64,000 bases of DNA from Streptomyces atratus. Lineage in GTDB: Bacteria > Actinomycetota > Actinomycetes > Streptomycetales > Streptomycetaceae. The notes beneath the pieces were generated by a model. The model did no database searches. It had not been told where the DNA came from and saw only the letters and a program-made list of their open reading frames with translations. Each line of letters begins with the position of its first letter. Within the stretch, counting starts at the first letter, position 1. This document shows, one piece after another, positions 8,454 through 17,653 of the stretch. The position numbers were made by a program, and so were the translations under genes. Location: positions 124,001 to 188,000 of the forward strand of contig NZ_FPJO01000012.1 in assembly GCF_900119365.1 (NCBI RefSeq), read 5' to 3'.

Positions 8454-9734
8454 TTGACTACGACGTTCCGCTCTCGTATCACCGCCCGGATCGGGCGAAC
8501 TTACCTGTCCAGGATCCAGAAGTACGGGATCGGGTCCTCCACGGTCAGGCTGCTCCCCGACGACCTGCTGATGATGATGCGCAGGGACGGCCTCGACCCG
8601 GTGGACAAACTGGCCAGGACCCGGGCGAAGCGGCCGGTGCACAAGGTCTCGTTGCCGTTCGGCATGGACGCCTGGGTGGTCAGCGGCTACGAGGAGTCGA
8701 AAGCCGTTCTCGGTTCGGCCGACGGATTCAGCACCGACTTCGCCCACCTCGCGACGAACGCCGGAGTGGCCGCCGAGCAGAGTCCAGGCGGGCTCGGTTT
8801 CAACGATCCTCCCGTCCACACGCGACTGCGCCGCATCCTGACCCCGGAGTTCACGATGCGCCGGCTGCGGCGCCTGACCCCCAGGATCGATGCCATCGTC
8901 GAGGAACGCCTGGACGCGATGGCAGCCGCCCGGGGCCCGGTCGACCTGGTGCAGGAGTTCGCGCTGCCGATCCCCTCCCTCACGATCTGTGAGCTGCTCG
9001 GTGTGCCGTACGAGGACCGCGACGACTTCCAGCAGCTCGCCATGGACCGCTTCGACCTCTTCGCCGGGACGACCGCGCCCTTCGGCGCGATGTCGGAGTC
9101 GCTGGCGTACTTCAGGGACGTCGTCAAGGCACAGCGGGCGAAGCCGGGCGACGGCCTGCTCGGCATGATCGTGCGGGAGCACGGCGACAGCGTCGACGAC
9201 GAGGAACTCGCGGGCCTCGCCGACGGTGTGCTCACCGGCGGGTTCGAGACGACCGCCAGCACCATCGCGCTCGGCTCCCTCGTACTGCTGCAGAACGCGG
9301 ACGTCCTCGATCGAATACGTGACGACGACGCCATGACCGCCCCCTTCGTCGAGGAGGTGCTGCGCTACCTCTCCGCGGTGCAGATCGCCTTCCCCCGGTT
9401 CGCCCGCCACGACATCGAGATAGGCGGAGTGGTCATTCCCCAGGGCGACATGGTGCTCTGCTCGCTGAGCGGCGCCAACCGCGATGCCGGGTACGTCACG
9501 GACGACGGGCGCTTCGACCTGGACCGCATCCCCTCGGCCGGTCATCTCGCCTTCGGCCACGGCATCCACCGCTGCGTCGGTGCCGAACTGGCCCGCATGG
9601 AGCTGCGCACCGCCTACCCGGCCCTGGCCCGGCGGTTCCCCGGGATGCGGCTCGCCGTCCCGCCCCAGGACCTGGCCTTCCGCAAGCTGTCCATCGTCTA
9701 CGGCATCGAGTCGTTGCCGGTGCACCTGCGCTGA
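8454..9734 (+). CDS. Cytochrome P450
   Basis: The chosen TTG start at 8454 follows GGAG with 6-nt spacing and gives 426 residues, a normal bacterial P450 length. The I-helix oxygen-activation motif GGFETTAST, the K-helix ExxR in EEVLRYL and the heme-binding loop FGHGIHRCVG with Cys374 are all present. The enzyme should be a soluble heme monooxygenase that takes electrons from a ferredoxin encoded elsewhere, since none is adjacent. The substrate cannot be predicted. It is transcribed divergently from the T7SS operon and has no obvious biosynthetic partners in the window. Confidence 0.93.
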   Translation: MTTTFRSRITARIGRTYLSRIQKYGIGSSTVRLLPDDLLMMMRRDGLDPVDKLARTRAKRPVHKVSLPFGMDAWVVSGYEESKAVLGSADGFSTDFAHLATNAGVAAEQSPGGLGFNDPPVHTRLRRILTPEFTMRRLRRLTPRIDAIVEERLDAMAAARGPVDLVQEFALPIPSLTICELLGVPYEDRDDFQQLAMDRFDLFAGTTAPFGAMSESLAYFRDVVKAQRAKPGDGLLGMIVREHGDSVDDEELAGLADGVLTGGFETTASTIALGSLVLLQNADVLDRIRDDDAMTAPFVEEVLRYLSAVQIAFPRFARHDIEIGGVVIPQGDMVLCSLSGANRDAGYVTDDGRFDLDRIPSAGHLAFGHGIHRCVGAELARMELRTAYPALARRFPGMRLAVPPQDLAFRKLSIVYGIESLPVHLR

Positions 9735-9801
9735 GACGCTCGTACCGGGTTGTGCCGCGGGGCCAGGGCCTGTCCGGCCGGCGCCGTGACGGCGGAGCCC
9801 G

Positions 9802-10245
9802 GTCAGTGCTGCCGGTGAGTTCGCCGCTGAGGGTCTTGCGGATCTCGGCGCTCGGCTCGTTCAGGCCGATGATCTCTACGGTCTTGCCGCGCTGGGCGTA
9901 CTTGGCGGTGACGACCGCACGCGACGGACACCATCACCATGACGGCGGCGAGGGCGGCCACGGGAATGCGGGAGACGACGGGTCCGAAGACGATGCACAG
10001 GACCATCAGGAAGGCGCCCGCGAGGAAGGTCGACAGGCGGGTGCGGGCGCCCGACACCCGTACGTTGATCGTCGTCCGGCCGATCACGGCGCAGCCGCCC
10101 ATGCCGCCGAAGAAGCCCGTGACGATATTGGCGATGCCCTGGCCGACGGACTCGCGGGTCTTGCCGGAGCGGGTGTCGGTGATGTCGCCGACCAGCCTGG
10201 CGGTCATCAGGGACTCCACCAGGCCCACCAGCGCCGTGGCGAGAC
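9802..10245 (-). pseudogene. SulP-family anion transporter remnant with internal deletion
   Basis: The leftward strand encodes a recognisable SulP permease core (SLMTARLVGDITDTRSG, then GGMGGCAVIGRTTINVRVSG and SRIPVAALAAVMVMVSV). After about 9925 the sequence jumps, in another frame, to the tail of the STAS domain (AKYAQRGKTVEIIGLNEPSA near 9830-9905). The N-terminal membrane helices before about 10245 are missing, as are the last helices and most of the STAS domain. A full-length SulP has about 500-570 residues, so this is a decayed gene with at least one internal deletion and no start. Confidence 0.85.
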
Positions 10246-10355
10246 ACCTTCAGGGACGGTCAGGAGGGGCGGAAGCCGCGCAGCCGCGCGGCCGGGGAGC
10301 GTACGGAGGGGGACAGGAACGGGAAACCTGTCGTGCGGGAGGGAACGTGTGATGG

Positions 10356-10385
10356 GCCGAGGGAGGCCGGAGGCGCTCCCTCGGC
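10356..10385 (-). terminator. Hairpin terminator downstream of sdaA
   Basis: A perfect 10-bp stem (GCCGAGGGAG at 10356-10365 and CTCCCTCGGC at 10376-10385) with a 10-base loop lies 11 nt after the sdaA stop codon. There is no clear U tract, as is usual for streptomycete terminators. Confidence 0.75.
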
Positions 10386-10395
10386 CTCTGCTCCC

Positions 10396-11778
10396 TCAGC
10401 ACTCGATGATGTTCACCGCGAGCCCGCCCCGCGCCGTCTCCTTGTACTTCACGGACATGTCCGCGCCCGTCTCCTTCATGGTCTTGATGACCTTGTCGAG
10501 GGAGACCTTGTGGCTGCCGTCGCCGCGCAGCGCCATCTTCGCCGCCGTGACGGCCTTGACCGCGGCCATGCCGTTGCGCTCGATGCACGGGATCTGGACG
10601 AGACCGCCTACGGGGTCGCAGGTCAGGCCCAGGTTGTGTTCCATGCCGATCTCGGCGGCGTTCTCGACCTGCTCGGGGGTGCCGCCGAGGACCTCGGCGA
10701 GGGCGCCCGCGGCCATGGAGCAGGCGGAGCCGACCTCGCCCTGGCAGCCGACCTCGGCGCCGGAGATGGAGGCGTTCTCCTTGAAGAGCATGCCGATGGC
10801 CCCGGCCGCGAGGAGGAAGCGGACGACGCCGTCCTCCTTCTCCGCCTCGGTGGCCCCGCCGGCCGCGAAGTTCATGTAGTAGTGCAGCACCGCCGGGATG
10901 ATGCCCGCGGCGCCGTTGGTGGGCGCGGTGACGACCCGCCCGCCCGCCGCGTTCTCCTCGTTGACCGCCATCGCGTAGAGGGTGATCCACTCCATCGCGT
11001 GGGCCTGCGGGTCGCCCTCGGCGCGCAGCTGGCGGGCGGTGGTCGCGGCGCGGCGGCGGACCTTGAGGCCGCCTGGCAGGATGCCCTCGCGGGACATGCC
11101 GCGCGAGACGCAGGCCTGCATGACCCGCCAGATGTCCAGCAGCCCCGAGCGGATCTCGTCCTCGGTGCGCCAGGCCCGCTCGTTCTCCAGCATCAGCGAG
11201 GAGATGGACAGGCCGGTGTCCCGGGAGAGCCGCAGCAGCTCGTCGCCGGTGCGGAAGGGGTGCTTCAGCACGGTGTCGTCGAGCACGATCCGGTCCTCGC
11301 CCACCGCGTCCTCGTCGACGACGAAGCCGCCGCCGACCGAGTAGTAGGTCTTCTCCAGGAGAGGGGCGCCCTCACGGTCGAAGGCGAAGACCGTCATGCC
11401 GTTGGCGTGGTACGGGAGGGCCTTGCGACGGTGCAGGATCAGCTGCTCGTCGGCGTCGAAGTCGATCTCGTGCATGCCGAGGAGGTTGATCCGGCCCGTG
11501 GCGCGGATCTGTTCCACCCGCTCGTCGGCCGACTCCACGTCGACGGTGCGCGGCGACTCGCCCTCCAGGCCGAGCAGGACGGCCTTGGGGGTGCCGTGGC
11601 CATGACCGGTCGCACCGAGCGAGCCGTACAGCTCGGCGCGTATCGAGGCGGTGTGGGCGATCAGGCCCTCGTTCTTCAGCCGGCGCGCGAACATACGGGC
11701 GGCGCGCATCGGGCCGACCGTATGGGAGCTGGACGGGCCGATGCCGATCGAGAACAGGTCGAAGACCGAGATGGCCAC
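10396..11778 (-). CDS. sdaA: L-serine ammonia-lyase (iron-sulfur L-serine dehydratase)
   Basis: The 460-residue single-chain protein begins with the typical VFDLFSIGIGPSSSHTVGPM and contains both the beta and alpha parts of bacterial serine dehydratases. Cysteines near residues 343, 385 and 396 (GCQGEVG, CDPVGG, IPCIERN) are the expected ligands of the 4Fe-4S cluster. It converts L-serine to pyruvate and ammonia. The GTG start follows GAGGAG. It is the last gene of the gcvT-gcvH-glyA-sdaA series, so glycine converted to serine by GlyA can be drained into central metabolism. A hairpin between glyA and sdaA suggests partly separate expression. Confidence 0.96.
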   Translation of the reverse strand: MAISVFDLFSIGIGPSSSHTVGPMRAARMFARRLKNEGLIAHTASIRAELYGSLGATGHGHGTPKAVLLGLEGESPRTVDVESADERVEQIRATGRINLLGMHEIDFDADEQLILHRRKALPYHANGMTVFAFDREGAPLLEKTYYSVGGGFVVDEDAVGEDRIVLDDTVLKHPFRTGDELLRLSRDTGLSISSLMLENERAWRTEDEIRSGLLDIWRVMQACVSRGMSREGILPGGLKVRRRAATTARQLRAEGDPQAHAMEWITLYAMAVNEENAAGGRVVTAPTNGAAGIIPAVLHYYMNFAAGGATEAEKEDGVVRFLLAAGAIGMLFKENASISGAEVGCQGEVGSACSMAAGALAEVLGGTPEQVENAAEIGMEHNLGLTCDPVGGLVQIPCIERNGMAAVKAVTAAKMALRGDGSHKVSLDKVIKTMKETGADMSVKYKETARGGLAVNIIEC

Positions 11779-11871
11779 GGGTGACTCCTCAGGGGTTGGT
11801 AGACATCGTCGTCTGCCGGGTGGTGCGGTACCGGCCGGGCCGGGCGGCCCGAAGCGCGGGGGGCATGGGAC

Positions 11872-11909
11872 GGGGCACCGCGCTCACTGTTCAGTGTGCG
11901 TGGTGCCCC
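11872..11909 (-). terminator. Hairpin terminator downstream of glyA
   Basis: Outer arms GGGGCACC (11872-11879) and GGTGCCCC (11902-11909), with further pairing inside through CACTG/CAGTG, form a long stem 30 nt after the glyA stop. It may reduce read-through from the riboswitch-controlled genes into sdaA. Confidence 0.75.
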
Positions 11910-11939
11910 GCCCCAACGTGTTGCCAGAACCTGTCCGGA

Positions 11940-13199
11940 CTACTTCAGGCCGGGGTACAGCGGGAACTTCTCGGCCAGCGCGACGACGCGGGCCTTCAGG
12001 GCGTCCGCGTCGTAGGACGGCTTGAGCGCGGCGGCGATGATCTCCGCGACCTCGGTGAAGTCCTCGGCCTGGAAACCGCGGGTCGCCAGGGCCGGCGTAC
12101 CGATCCGCAGACCCGAGGTGACCATCGGCGGCCGCGGGTCGTTCGGGATGGCGTTCCGGTTGACCGTGATGCCCAGCTCATGCAGCCGGTCCTCGGCCTG
12201 CTGGCCGTCCAGCTCGGAGTTGCGCAGGTCGACGAGGACCAGGTGGACGTCCGTGCCGCCGGACAGCACGGAGACACCGACCTCGGTGACGTCCGGCTGG
12301 ACCAGGCGCTCGGCGAGGATGCGGGCGCCGTCCAGGGTGCGCTGCTGGCGCTCCTTGAACTCCTCGGTCGCCGCGACCTTGAACGAGACCGCCTTGGCCG
12401 CGATCACGTGCTCCAGCGGGCCGCCCTGCTGGCCCGGGAAGACCGCGGAGTTGATCTTCTTGGCGAGCTCCTGCGTCGACAGGATGACGCCACCGCGCGG
12501 ACCGCCGAGGGTCTTGTGCGTGGTGGTCGTGACGACATGGGCGTGCGGCACCGGGTTGGGGTGCAGACCCGCGGCCACCAGGCCCGCGAAGTGCGCCATG
12601 TCGACCATCAGGTACGCGCCGACCTCGTCCGCGATGCGGCGGAAGGCGGCGAAGTCCAGCTGACGCGGGTACGCGGACCAGCCGGCGACGATCAGCTTCG
12701 GCTTGGACTCCTTGGCCAGACGCTCGACCTCGGCCATGTCCACGACGCCGGTCTCGTCGACGTGGTACGGGACCACGTTGTAGAGCTTGCCGGAGAAGTT
12801 GATCTTCATGCCGTGGGTCAGGTGACCGCCGTGGGCCAGGTTCAGGCCCATGATCGTGTCGCCCGGCTTGAGCAGCGCGAACATCGCGGCGGCGTTGGCC
12901 TGCGCACCGGAGTGGGGCTGGACGTTCGCGGCCTCGGCGCCGAACAGCGCCTTGATGCGGTCGATGGCGATCTGCTCGACGACGTCGACGTGCTCGCAGC
13001 CGCCGTAGTAGCGGCGGCCGGGGTAGCCCTCGGCGTACTTGTTGGTGAGGACGGAGCCCTGGGCCTCCATGACCGCGACCGGAGCGAAGTTCTCCGAGGC
13101 GATCATTTCGAGGGTGGACTGCTGACGGTGGAGCTCGGCGTCGACAGCGGCGGCGACGTCCGGGTCCAGCTCGTGGAGGGAGGAGTTGAGAAGCGACAT
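11940..13199 (-). CDS. glyA: Serine hydroxymethyltransferase
   Basis: The 419-residue protein matches GlyA throughout. The pyridoxal-phosphate lysine lies in TTTTHKTLGGPRGG at about residue 229, and YPGRRYYGGCEHVD is the conserved substrate-site region. The enzyme interconverts serine plus tetrahydrofolate with glycine plus 5,10-methylene-tetrahydrofolate in the cytoplasm. It lies 20 nt after gcvH in the same direction, so it is probably cotranscribed behind the glycine riboswitch. The methylene-tetrahydrofolate made by the cleavage system can be used here to turn a second glycine into serine. Length and motifs are normal. Confidence 0.97.
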   Translation of the reverse strand: MSLLNSSLHELDPDVAAAVDAELHRQQSTLEMIASENFAPVAVMEAQGSVLTNKYAEGYPGRRYYGGCEHVDVVEQIAIDRIKALFGAEAANVQPHSGAQANAAAMFALLKPGDTIMGLNLAHGGHLTHGMKINFSGKLYNVVPYHVDETGVVDMAEVERLAKESKPKLIVAGWSAYPRQLDFAAFRRIADEVGAYLMVDMAHFAGLVAAGLHPNPVPHAHVVTTTTHKTLGGPRGGVILSTQELAKKINSAVFPGQQGGPLEHVIAAKAVSFKVAATEEFKERQQRTLDGARILAERLVQPDVTEVGVSVLSGGTDVHLVLVDLRNSELDGQQAEDRLHELGITVNRNAIPNDPRPPMVTSGLRIGTPALATRGFQAEDFTEVAEIIAAALKPSYDADALKARVVALAEKFPLYPGLK

Positions 13200-13219
13200 C
13201 AGGTGGTCCCTTGGGGTCT

Positions 13220-13597
13220 TTAGTTGCCGGAGAACGCGGTGTACTCGTCGGCGGAGAGCAGGTCCTCCGGCTCCTGCGCGACGCGTACCTTGAACAGCCA
13301 GCCGCCTTCGAAGGGAGCGGAGTTCACCAGCGACGGGTCGTCCACGACGTCCTGGTTCGCCTCGGTGACCTCGCCGGTCACCGGGGAGTACAGGTCGCTC
13401 ACCGACTTGGTCGACTCCAGCTCGCCACAGGTCTCGCCCGCGGTGACCGTGTCACCGACCTCGGGGAGCTGGGCGTAGACGACATCGCCGAGCGCGTTGG
13501 CCGCGTACTCGGTGATGCCGATCGTGGCCACACCGTCCTCGACGGCCGACAGCCACTCGTGCTCCTTGCTGTACCGCAGCTGCTGGGGGTTGCTCAT
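13220..13597 (-). CDS. gcvH: Glycine cleavage system H protein
   Basis: The 125-residue protein has the lipoyl domain of GcvH, with the lipoylated lysine in ELESTKSVSDLYSP at about residue 64. H protein carries the aminomethyl group between the P, T and L proteins of the glycine cleavage complex. The start ATG follows AGGAG with normal spacing. It lies between gcvT and glyA. The decarboxylating subunit gcvP is not in the window and must be elsewhere, as is usual in Streptomyces. Confidence 0.97.
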   Translation of the reverse strand: MSNPQQLRYSKEHEWLSAVEDGVATIGITEYAANALGDVVYAQLPEVGDTVTAGETCGELESTKSVSDLYSPVTGEVTEANQDVVDDPSLVNSAPFEGGWLFKVRVAQEPEDLLSADEYTAFSGN

Positions 13598-13688
13598 GAC
13601 CTGAATTCTCCTGTATGCGGGGAGTGCTGATGAACGGTGGTCTTACGGTGTGAGACGCGAATGCGTCACTTCTTCGGGAGCGCCGACG

Positions 13689-14804
13689 TCACTTCTGGCG
13701 CTTGTAGAACGGCAGTGCCACGACCTCGTACGGCTCGTGGCTGCCCCGGATGTCCACTCCGACGCCCTCGGCACCGGGCGTGGCGTGCGCGGCGTCCACG
13801 TACGCCATGGCGATCGGCTTGCCCAGGGTGGGCGACGGGGCGCCGGAGGTGACCTCGCCGATGACCTGGCCGCCGGCGACGACGGAGAATCCGGCGCGCG
13901 GCACCCGGCGGCCCTCGGCGACCAGCCCGACCAGCTTGCGCGGCGGCGCGGTCTCGGCGCGCTCGGCGGCGGCTTCGAGGGCCTTGCGGCCGACGAAGTC
14001 GCCCTCCTTCTCGAACTTCACGACCCGGCCGAGACCGGCGTCGAACGGGGTCAGCGCCGTGGTCAGCTCGTGCCCGTACAGCGGCATGCCCGCCTCCAGG
14101 CGCAGCGTGTCGCGGCAGGAGAGCCCGCACGGGATCAGGCCGCGGGAGGCGCCCGCCTCGGTCAGTGCCTTCCAGAGCTGCTCGGCGTGCTCGGGAGCGA
14201 CGAACAGCTCGAAGCCGTCCTCGCCGGTGTAGCCGGTACGGGCGATCAGCGCGGGGACACCGGCGACGGTGCCGGGCAGACCGGCGTAGTACTTCAGGCC
14301 GTCCAGGTCGGCATCGGTGACGGCGGCCAGGATCGCGGGGGACTCGGGGCCCTGGACGGCGAGCAGCGCGTACGCGTCACGGTCGTCGCGCACCTCGGCG
14401 TCGAAGCCCTCGGCCCGCGCCGTCAGCGCGTCCAGCACGATCTGGGCGTTGCCCGCGTTGGCGACCACCATGTACTCGGTCTCGCCCAGCCGGTAGACGA
14501 TCAGGTCGTCCAGGATGCCGCCGTTCTCGGCGCAGATCATCGTGTAGCGGGCGCGGCCCACGGCGACCGTGCCGATGTTGCCGACCAGCGCGAAGTTCAG
14601 GAAGGCCGCGGCCGCGGGGCCGGTGACGGTGATCTCGCCCATGTGCGACAGGTCGAAGAGACCGGCCCGGGTGCGCACCGCGTTGTGCTCGTCGCGCTCG
14701 CTGGCGTACCGCAGGGGCATGTCCCAGCCCGCGAAGTCGGTCATGGTCGCGCCCAGCGAACGGTGCAGGGCATCGAGGGCGGTGAGGCGGGGGGCGGTGC
14801 TCAT
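13689..14804 (-). CDS. gcvT: Glycine cleavage system aminomethyltransferase (T protein)
   Basis: Starting at the ATG at 14802-14804, which follows GGGAG, the protein has 371 residues. An upstream in-frame start at 14849 would run back to the edge of the riboswitch and is rejected. Typical GcvT motifs are visible: GATMTDFAGWDMPLRY near the N-terminus, FDLSHMGEI, and RTGYTGEDGFELF. The enzyme transfers the methylene group from lipoyl-GcvH to tetrahydrofolate, releasing ammonia. It is the first gene after the glycine riboswitch, so its expression should respond to glycine. Confidence 0.97.
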   Translation of the reverse strand: MSTAPRLTALDALHRSLGATMTDFAGWDMPLRYASERDEHNAVRTRAGLFDLSHMGEITVTGPAAAAFLNFALVGNIGTVAVGRARYTMICAENGGILDDLIVYRLGETEYMVVANAGNAQIVLDALTARAEGFDAEVRDDRDAYALLAVQGPESPAILAAVTDADLDGLKYYAGLPGTVAGVPALIARTGYTGEDGFELFVAPEHAEQLWKALTEAGASRGLIPCGLSCRDTLRLEAGMPLYGHELTTALTPFDAGLGRVVKFEKEGDFVGRKALEAAAERAETAPPRKLVGLVAEGRRVPRAGFSVVAGGQVIGEVTSGAPSPTLGKPIAMAYVDAAHATPGAEGVGVDIRGSHEPYEVVALPFYKRQK

Positions 14805-14844
14805 GGATATGACTCCCGGGGCATGACGACGAGGACGATCCCTC

Positions 14845-15040
14845 CCCATCTGTCATCGGAACCTGAGAGGTTCGCCGAGAGCCCCGGAAGGGTTCGGCTT
14901 GCACCTTGGGTGGAGCCGCGAAGCGGCCCGCTTTTCAGATCTGCCTCATCCACGCGGTACGGGGCCTGAGAGATTCAAGGGAGGAACTTGCTCCTTCGGC
15001 GCCCGGCACATGCGGTGACCGGAACTCTCCCGCGCGGATT
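14845..15040 (-). promoter_or_regulatory. Tandem glycine riboswitch upstream of gcvT
   Basis: Read leftward, the first aptamer shows GGGAGAG (near 15027), GCCGAAGGAGCAA (near 15000-14988) and TCTCAGGC (near 14973-14966). The second shows CCAAGGTGCAAGCC (near 14908-14895), CCTCTCAGG (near 14872-14864) and GATGACAGATGGGG (near 14857-14844). These are the conserved core elements of glycine aptamers, and two copies in a row form the classic tandem class. It ends about 40 nt before the gcvT start, so it could act on transcription or on access to the ribosome site. In this family glycine binding normally turns expression on. Confidence 0.93.
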
Positions 15041-15200
15041 CGAACGGCCTGTATGCAGTTGGCCGGGTCATCATCGCACGCATCGCGCCGGAGTGGGGCC
15101 CCGGTCCCCCTCGGAAATCAGCGGCGCGGACAGTTGTGCCGCATTACCTTTTCTTTACACTTCAGGGGCATACGTGGGGTGATCCGACAGGGGGAGGGCG

Positions 15201-15896
15201 ATGACGTTGCAGAGGTACGCGACGACCGCGGGGGTCGCGCACGGCGCGATGCCCGCACAACCGGGGGCCCCGGAGCGGGCGGCGTCCGGCGCGCACGCGC
15301 CCGTGGTGCGGGATCTGCGGGAGCGGTCCGGGCGCAGCCCGAGCGGCCTGCGTTTCGCCCCGGGCGACGTGGTGGTGGTCTCCGGGCTGCCCGGCAGCGG
15401 AAAGTCGACGCTCATCCGGCGGGCGGTGACGACGGCGCACGCCGTCGACTCCCAGGACACCCGTGACCGCTGGGCGCGGATCATGCCCCGCTTACTCCCG
15501 TACGCCCTCTACCGCCCGCTCGTGCGCGCCGCCCACTACTGGGGGCTGTGGCGGGTGCTGCGCTCCGGGGAGTCCGCCGTCGTCCACGACTGCGGGACAC
15601 AGTCGTGGGTACGCGGCTGGCTGGCCCGTGACGCCCGGCGCCGGGGCCGGGTCCTGCATCTCGTCCTGCTCGACGTCACGCCGCAGACCGCCAGGGAGGG
15701 CCAGCGCGAGCGCGGACGCGGCGTATCGGGATACGCCTTCGCCCGGCACCGCAGGGCGGTGGGCAAGCTGCTGAAGGCGACCGAGGCGGGCCTGCTGCCG
15801 CCCGGGTGCGCCTCGGCGGTGCTGCTGGACCGGGAGTCGGCGGGAAGGATCGGCCGGATCACCTTCGCGGACCGGCGGCCCGGGGCCGGGCGTTAA
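15201..15896 (+). CDS. AAA/P-loop ATPase, kinase-like
   Basis: The 231-residue protein has a Walker A motif GLPGSGKST at about residues 61-69 inside VVVVSGLPGSGKSTL, and a hydrophobic strand ending in D (LHLVLLDV, about residue 160) that may be Walker B. Arg-rich helices after it (ERGRGVSGYAFARHRR) resemble the lid of small kinases in the zeta-toxin or chloramphenicol phosphotransferase class. Substrate is unknown. The ATG follows GGGGGAGGGCG. It is divergent from the gcv operon and followed 36 nt later by an SseB-family gene, with which it may be cotranscribed. Confidence 0.82.
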   Translation: MTLQRYATTAGVAHGAMPAQPGAPERAASGAHAPVVRDLRERSGRSPSGLRFAPGDVVVVSGLPGSGKSTLIRRAVTTAHAVDSQDTRDRWARIMPRLLPYALYRPLVRAAHYWGLWRVLRSGESAVVHDCGTQSWVRGWLARDARRRGRVLHLVLLDVTPQTAREGQRERGRGVSGYAFARHRRAVGKLLKATEAGLLPPGCASAVLLDRESAGRIGRITFADRRPGAGR

Positions 15897-15932
15897 TCTT
15901 CTGCCGGAAAGCGTGGGCGAGAAGGGGAAGCA

Positions 15933-16703
15933 GTGGACATCCCGGCACAGGTCCAGTCCCATCCGCAGGGCGGATGGCCGGCCAACGAGCTCGAAGAGGT
16001 GCTGATGGCCTCGGTGGGCGTCCCGGAGGCGGGCGGACGGCTCGTCGAGGTGCTCGGACGCAGCCAGGTCTGGGTGCCCCTGCCCAACGGCGGCGGACCC
16101 GACTCGGCGGACCTGGACCTGCCGACGCTGGAGATCGAGGGCGCCGCGTACGTCCCCGTGTTCAGCTCCGAGCAGCAGTTCCTCGCCTGCGTCGGCACCC
16201 AGATGTCCTTCACCGTCGCGCCCGCCCGCGACTTCGCCCGCGGCCTGCCCCCGCAGCTCGGCATCGCCGTGAACCCCGGAGGCGCGGTCGGGATGCCGCT
16301 GCCGCCCCCCGCCGTGGCCGAACTCTGCCGGGCCGGACGCACCCCGCTGGACGGCCCGGCCGGCGGCGGCCGGGTCCGGCTGTACGAACCGGACTGGAAG
16401 GAGGAGCCCGTCGACTTCCTCGCCGCGGCGGCCGGTGAATTCGAGGAGAGCGGTGTCGTGCTCTCCGCCCGGCGGGCGCTGGCCAGCATCGAGGGCGGCG
16501 ACCCCGTTCTCTTCGTCGGCGTCGAGTTCTCCACCTGGGAGGGCGCGGGGCGCAATGCCCCGATGGACGCCCTCGGGCGCGCTCTGGGACGGGTCGAGGT
16601 GCCCTGGCCGGTCAATCTCGTCCTGCTCGATGTGGCACAGGACCCGGTCGGCGACTGGATGCGGGAGAAGATCCAGCCGTTCTACCAGCGGGCGGGCCAG
16701 TAG
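15933..16703 (+). CDS. SseB family protein (enhanced serine sensitivity)
   Basis: The 256-residue protein starts at GTG after GAAGGGGAAG. It shows the SseB N-terminal domain (YVPVFSSEQQFLACV, then LGIAVNPGGAVGMPL) and a C-terminal SseB domain with AGEFEESGVVLSARRALASI. The SseB name comes from an E. coli phenotype of altered serine sensitivity. The biochemical role is not established. It is interesting that it lies close to serine and glycine catabolism genes, although it is transcribed in the opposite direction. A second SseB-family gene follows, so the two probably act together. Confidence 0.88.
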   Translation: MDIPAQVQSHPQGGWPANELEEVLMASVGVPEAGGRLVEVLGRSQVWVPLPNGGGPDSADLDLPTLEIEGAAYVPVFSSEQQFLACVGTQMSFTVAPARDFARGLPPQLGIAVNPGGAVGMPLPPPAVAELCRAGRTPLDGPAGGGRVRLYEPDWKEEPVDFLAAAAGEFEESGVVLSARRALASIEGGDPVLFVGVEFSTWEGAGRNAPMDALGRALGRVEVPWPVNLVLLDVAQDPVGDWMREKIQPFYQRAGQ

Positions 16704-16873
16704 CCCCGGGCGCGGCGGGCACCGGTGTGGAACACCGCTTCGACCCATGGCGTCAAGTCGGTGTCAGGACCGGCGCATAAGCTGGTTTCATGGCTGGTGC
16801 CTCGGCATCATGCCGCACCCGTGTGCCCGGGAGCGGCCGGCCGACACAGTGGATCGAAGAGGGGCGGGACCAG

Positions 16874-17653
16874 GTGAGTGCGTCAGGCACCGCGGCGGCC
16901 GGGCAGGTCGAGCACATGCTGCGCCAGGTGACGCCCGGGCGCTACGACGCGTACGAGGCGCTGCTGAAGGCCCTCGCGAACGGCCGGATCTGGATGCTCC
17001 TCTGGCACGGCCAGGCGGGCTCGCCCGACGCCCAGTACGGGAACATGGAGGTCGACGGCCTCGGCTACGCCCCCTGTGTGACCTCCGCCCAGGAGCTCTC
17101 GGCCAGCGGCTGGAACCGCGCCCATGAGCTGGTCGGCGGCCTGGACATCGCCCGCGCCCTCTTCCCCGACCGCTGGGGGATCTGGCTCAACCCGCACGCC
17201 CCGGGCGGCGGCGTCGGCATCCCCTGGCTGGATCTGCGCCGGATCGCCACCGGCCTCGACCGGATGCCCGCAGGCCCGCTCCGGCTCACCGAGCCGGCCA
17301 TCGAGATCTCGCAGTTCTACGCCCTGCTCGCGCAGAACGCCCACCACACCCCCGCGATCCGCTCGCTGCGCCGCGCCTGGGTGCAGCCCGCGCTCGGGGT
17401 CCCCTACCTCGCCATCGGTCTCGACCTCTACGACACGAGCCCGCCCTCGGTGGACGCGGCGCGCGCGATGATGCAGCAGTCGATCTCCGCCGTCCCGGAC
17501 GGGCTGCCCGTATCCACCGTCGCGATGTCCGACGAGTACGACCCGGTCGCGATGTGGCTGCGCGCCAACGCCCGCCCGTTCTACGACCGCGAGGCGCACG
17601 CCCCGGCGGCCCCCGCCGCGGGCTACGGCTACCCGCCGCAGGGCGCGTACTGA
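16874..17653 (+). CDS. Second SseB family protein
   Basis: Starting at GTG 16874 the protein has 259 residues. The frame extends upstream to 16790, but that part (Arg/Pro/Gly-rich) does not look like the family. The core has the SseB pattern: ALLKALANGRIWMLLWHG, YAPCVTSAQELSASGWN, then IWLNPHAPGGGVGIP. It ends in a Pro/Gly/Tyr-rich tail (AAGYGYPPQGAY). It is a diverged paralogue of the preceding gene, separated by 170 nt, and belongs to the same direction of transcription. The function is unknown beyond family membership. Confidence 0.83.
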   Translation: MSASGTAAAGQVEHMLRQVTPGRYDAYEALLKALANGRIWMLLWHGQAGSPDAQYGNMEVDGLGYAPCVTSAQELSASGWNRAHELVGGLDIARALFPDRWGIWLNPHAPGGGVGIPWLDLRRIATGLDRMPAGPLRLTEPAIEISQFYALLAQNAHHTPAIRSLRRAWVQPALGVPYLAIGLDLYDTSPPSVDAARAMMQQSISAVPDGLPVSTVAMSDEYDPVAMWLRANARPFYDREAHAPAAPAAGYGYPPQGAY

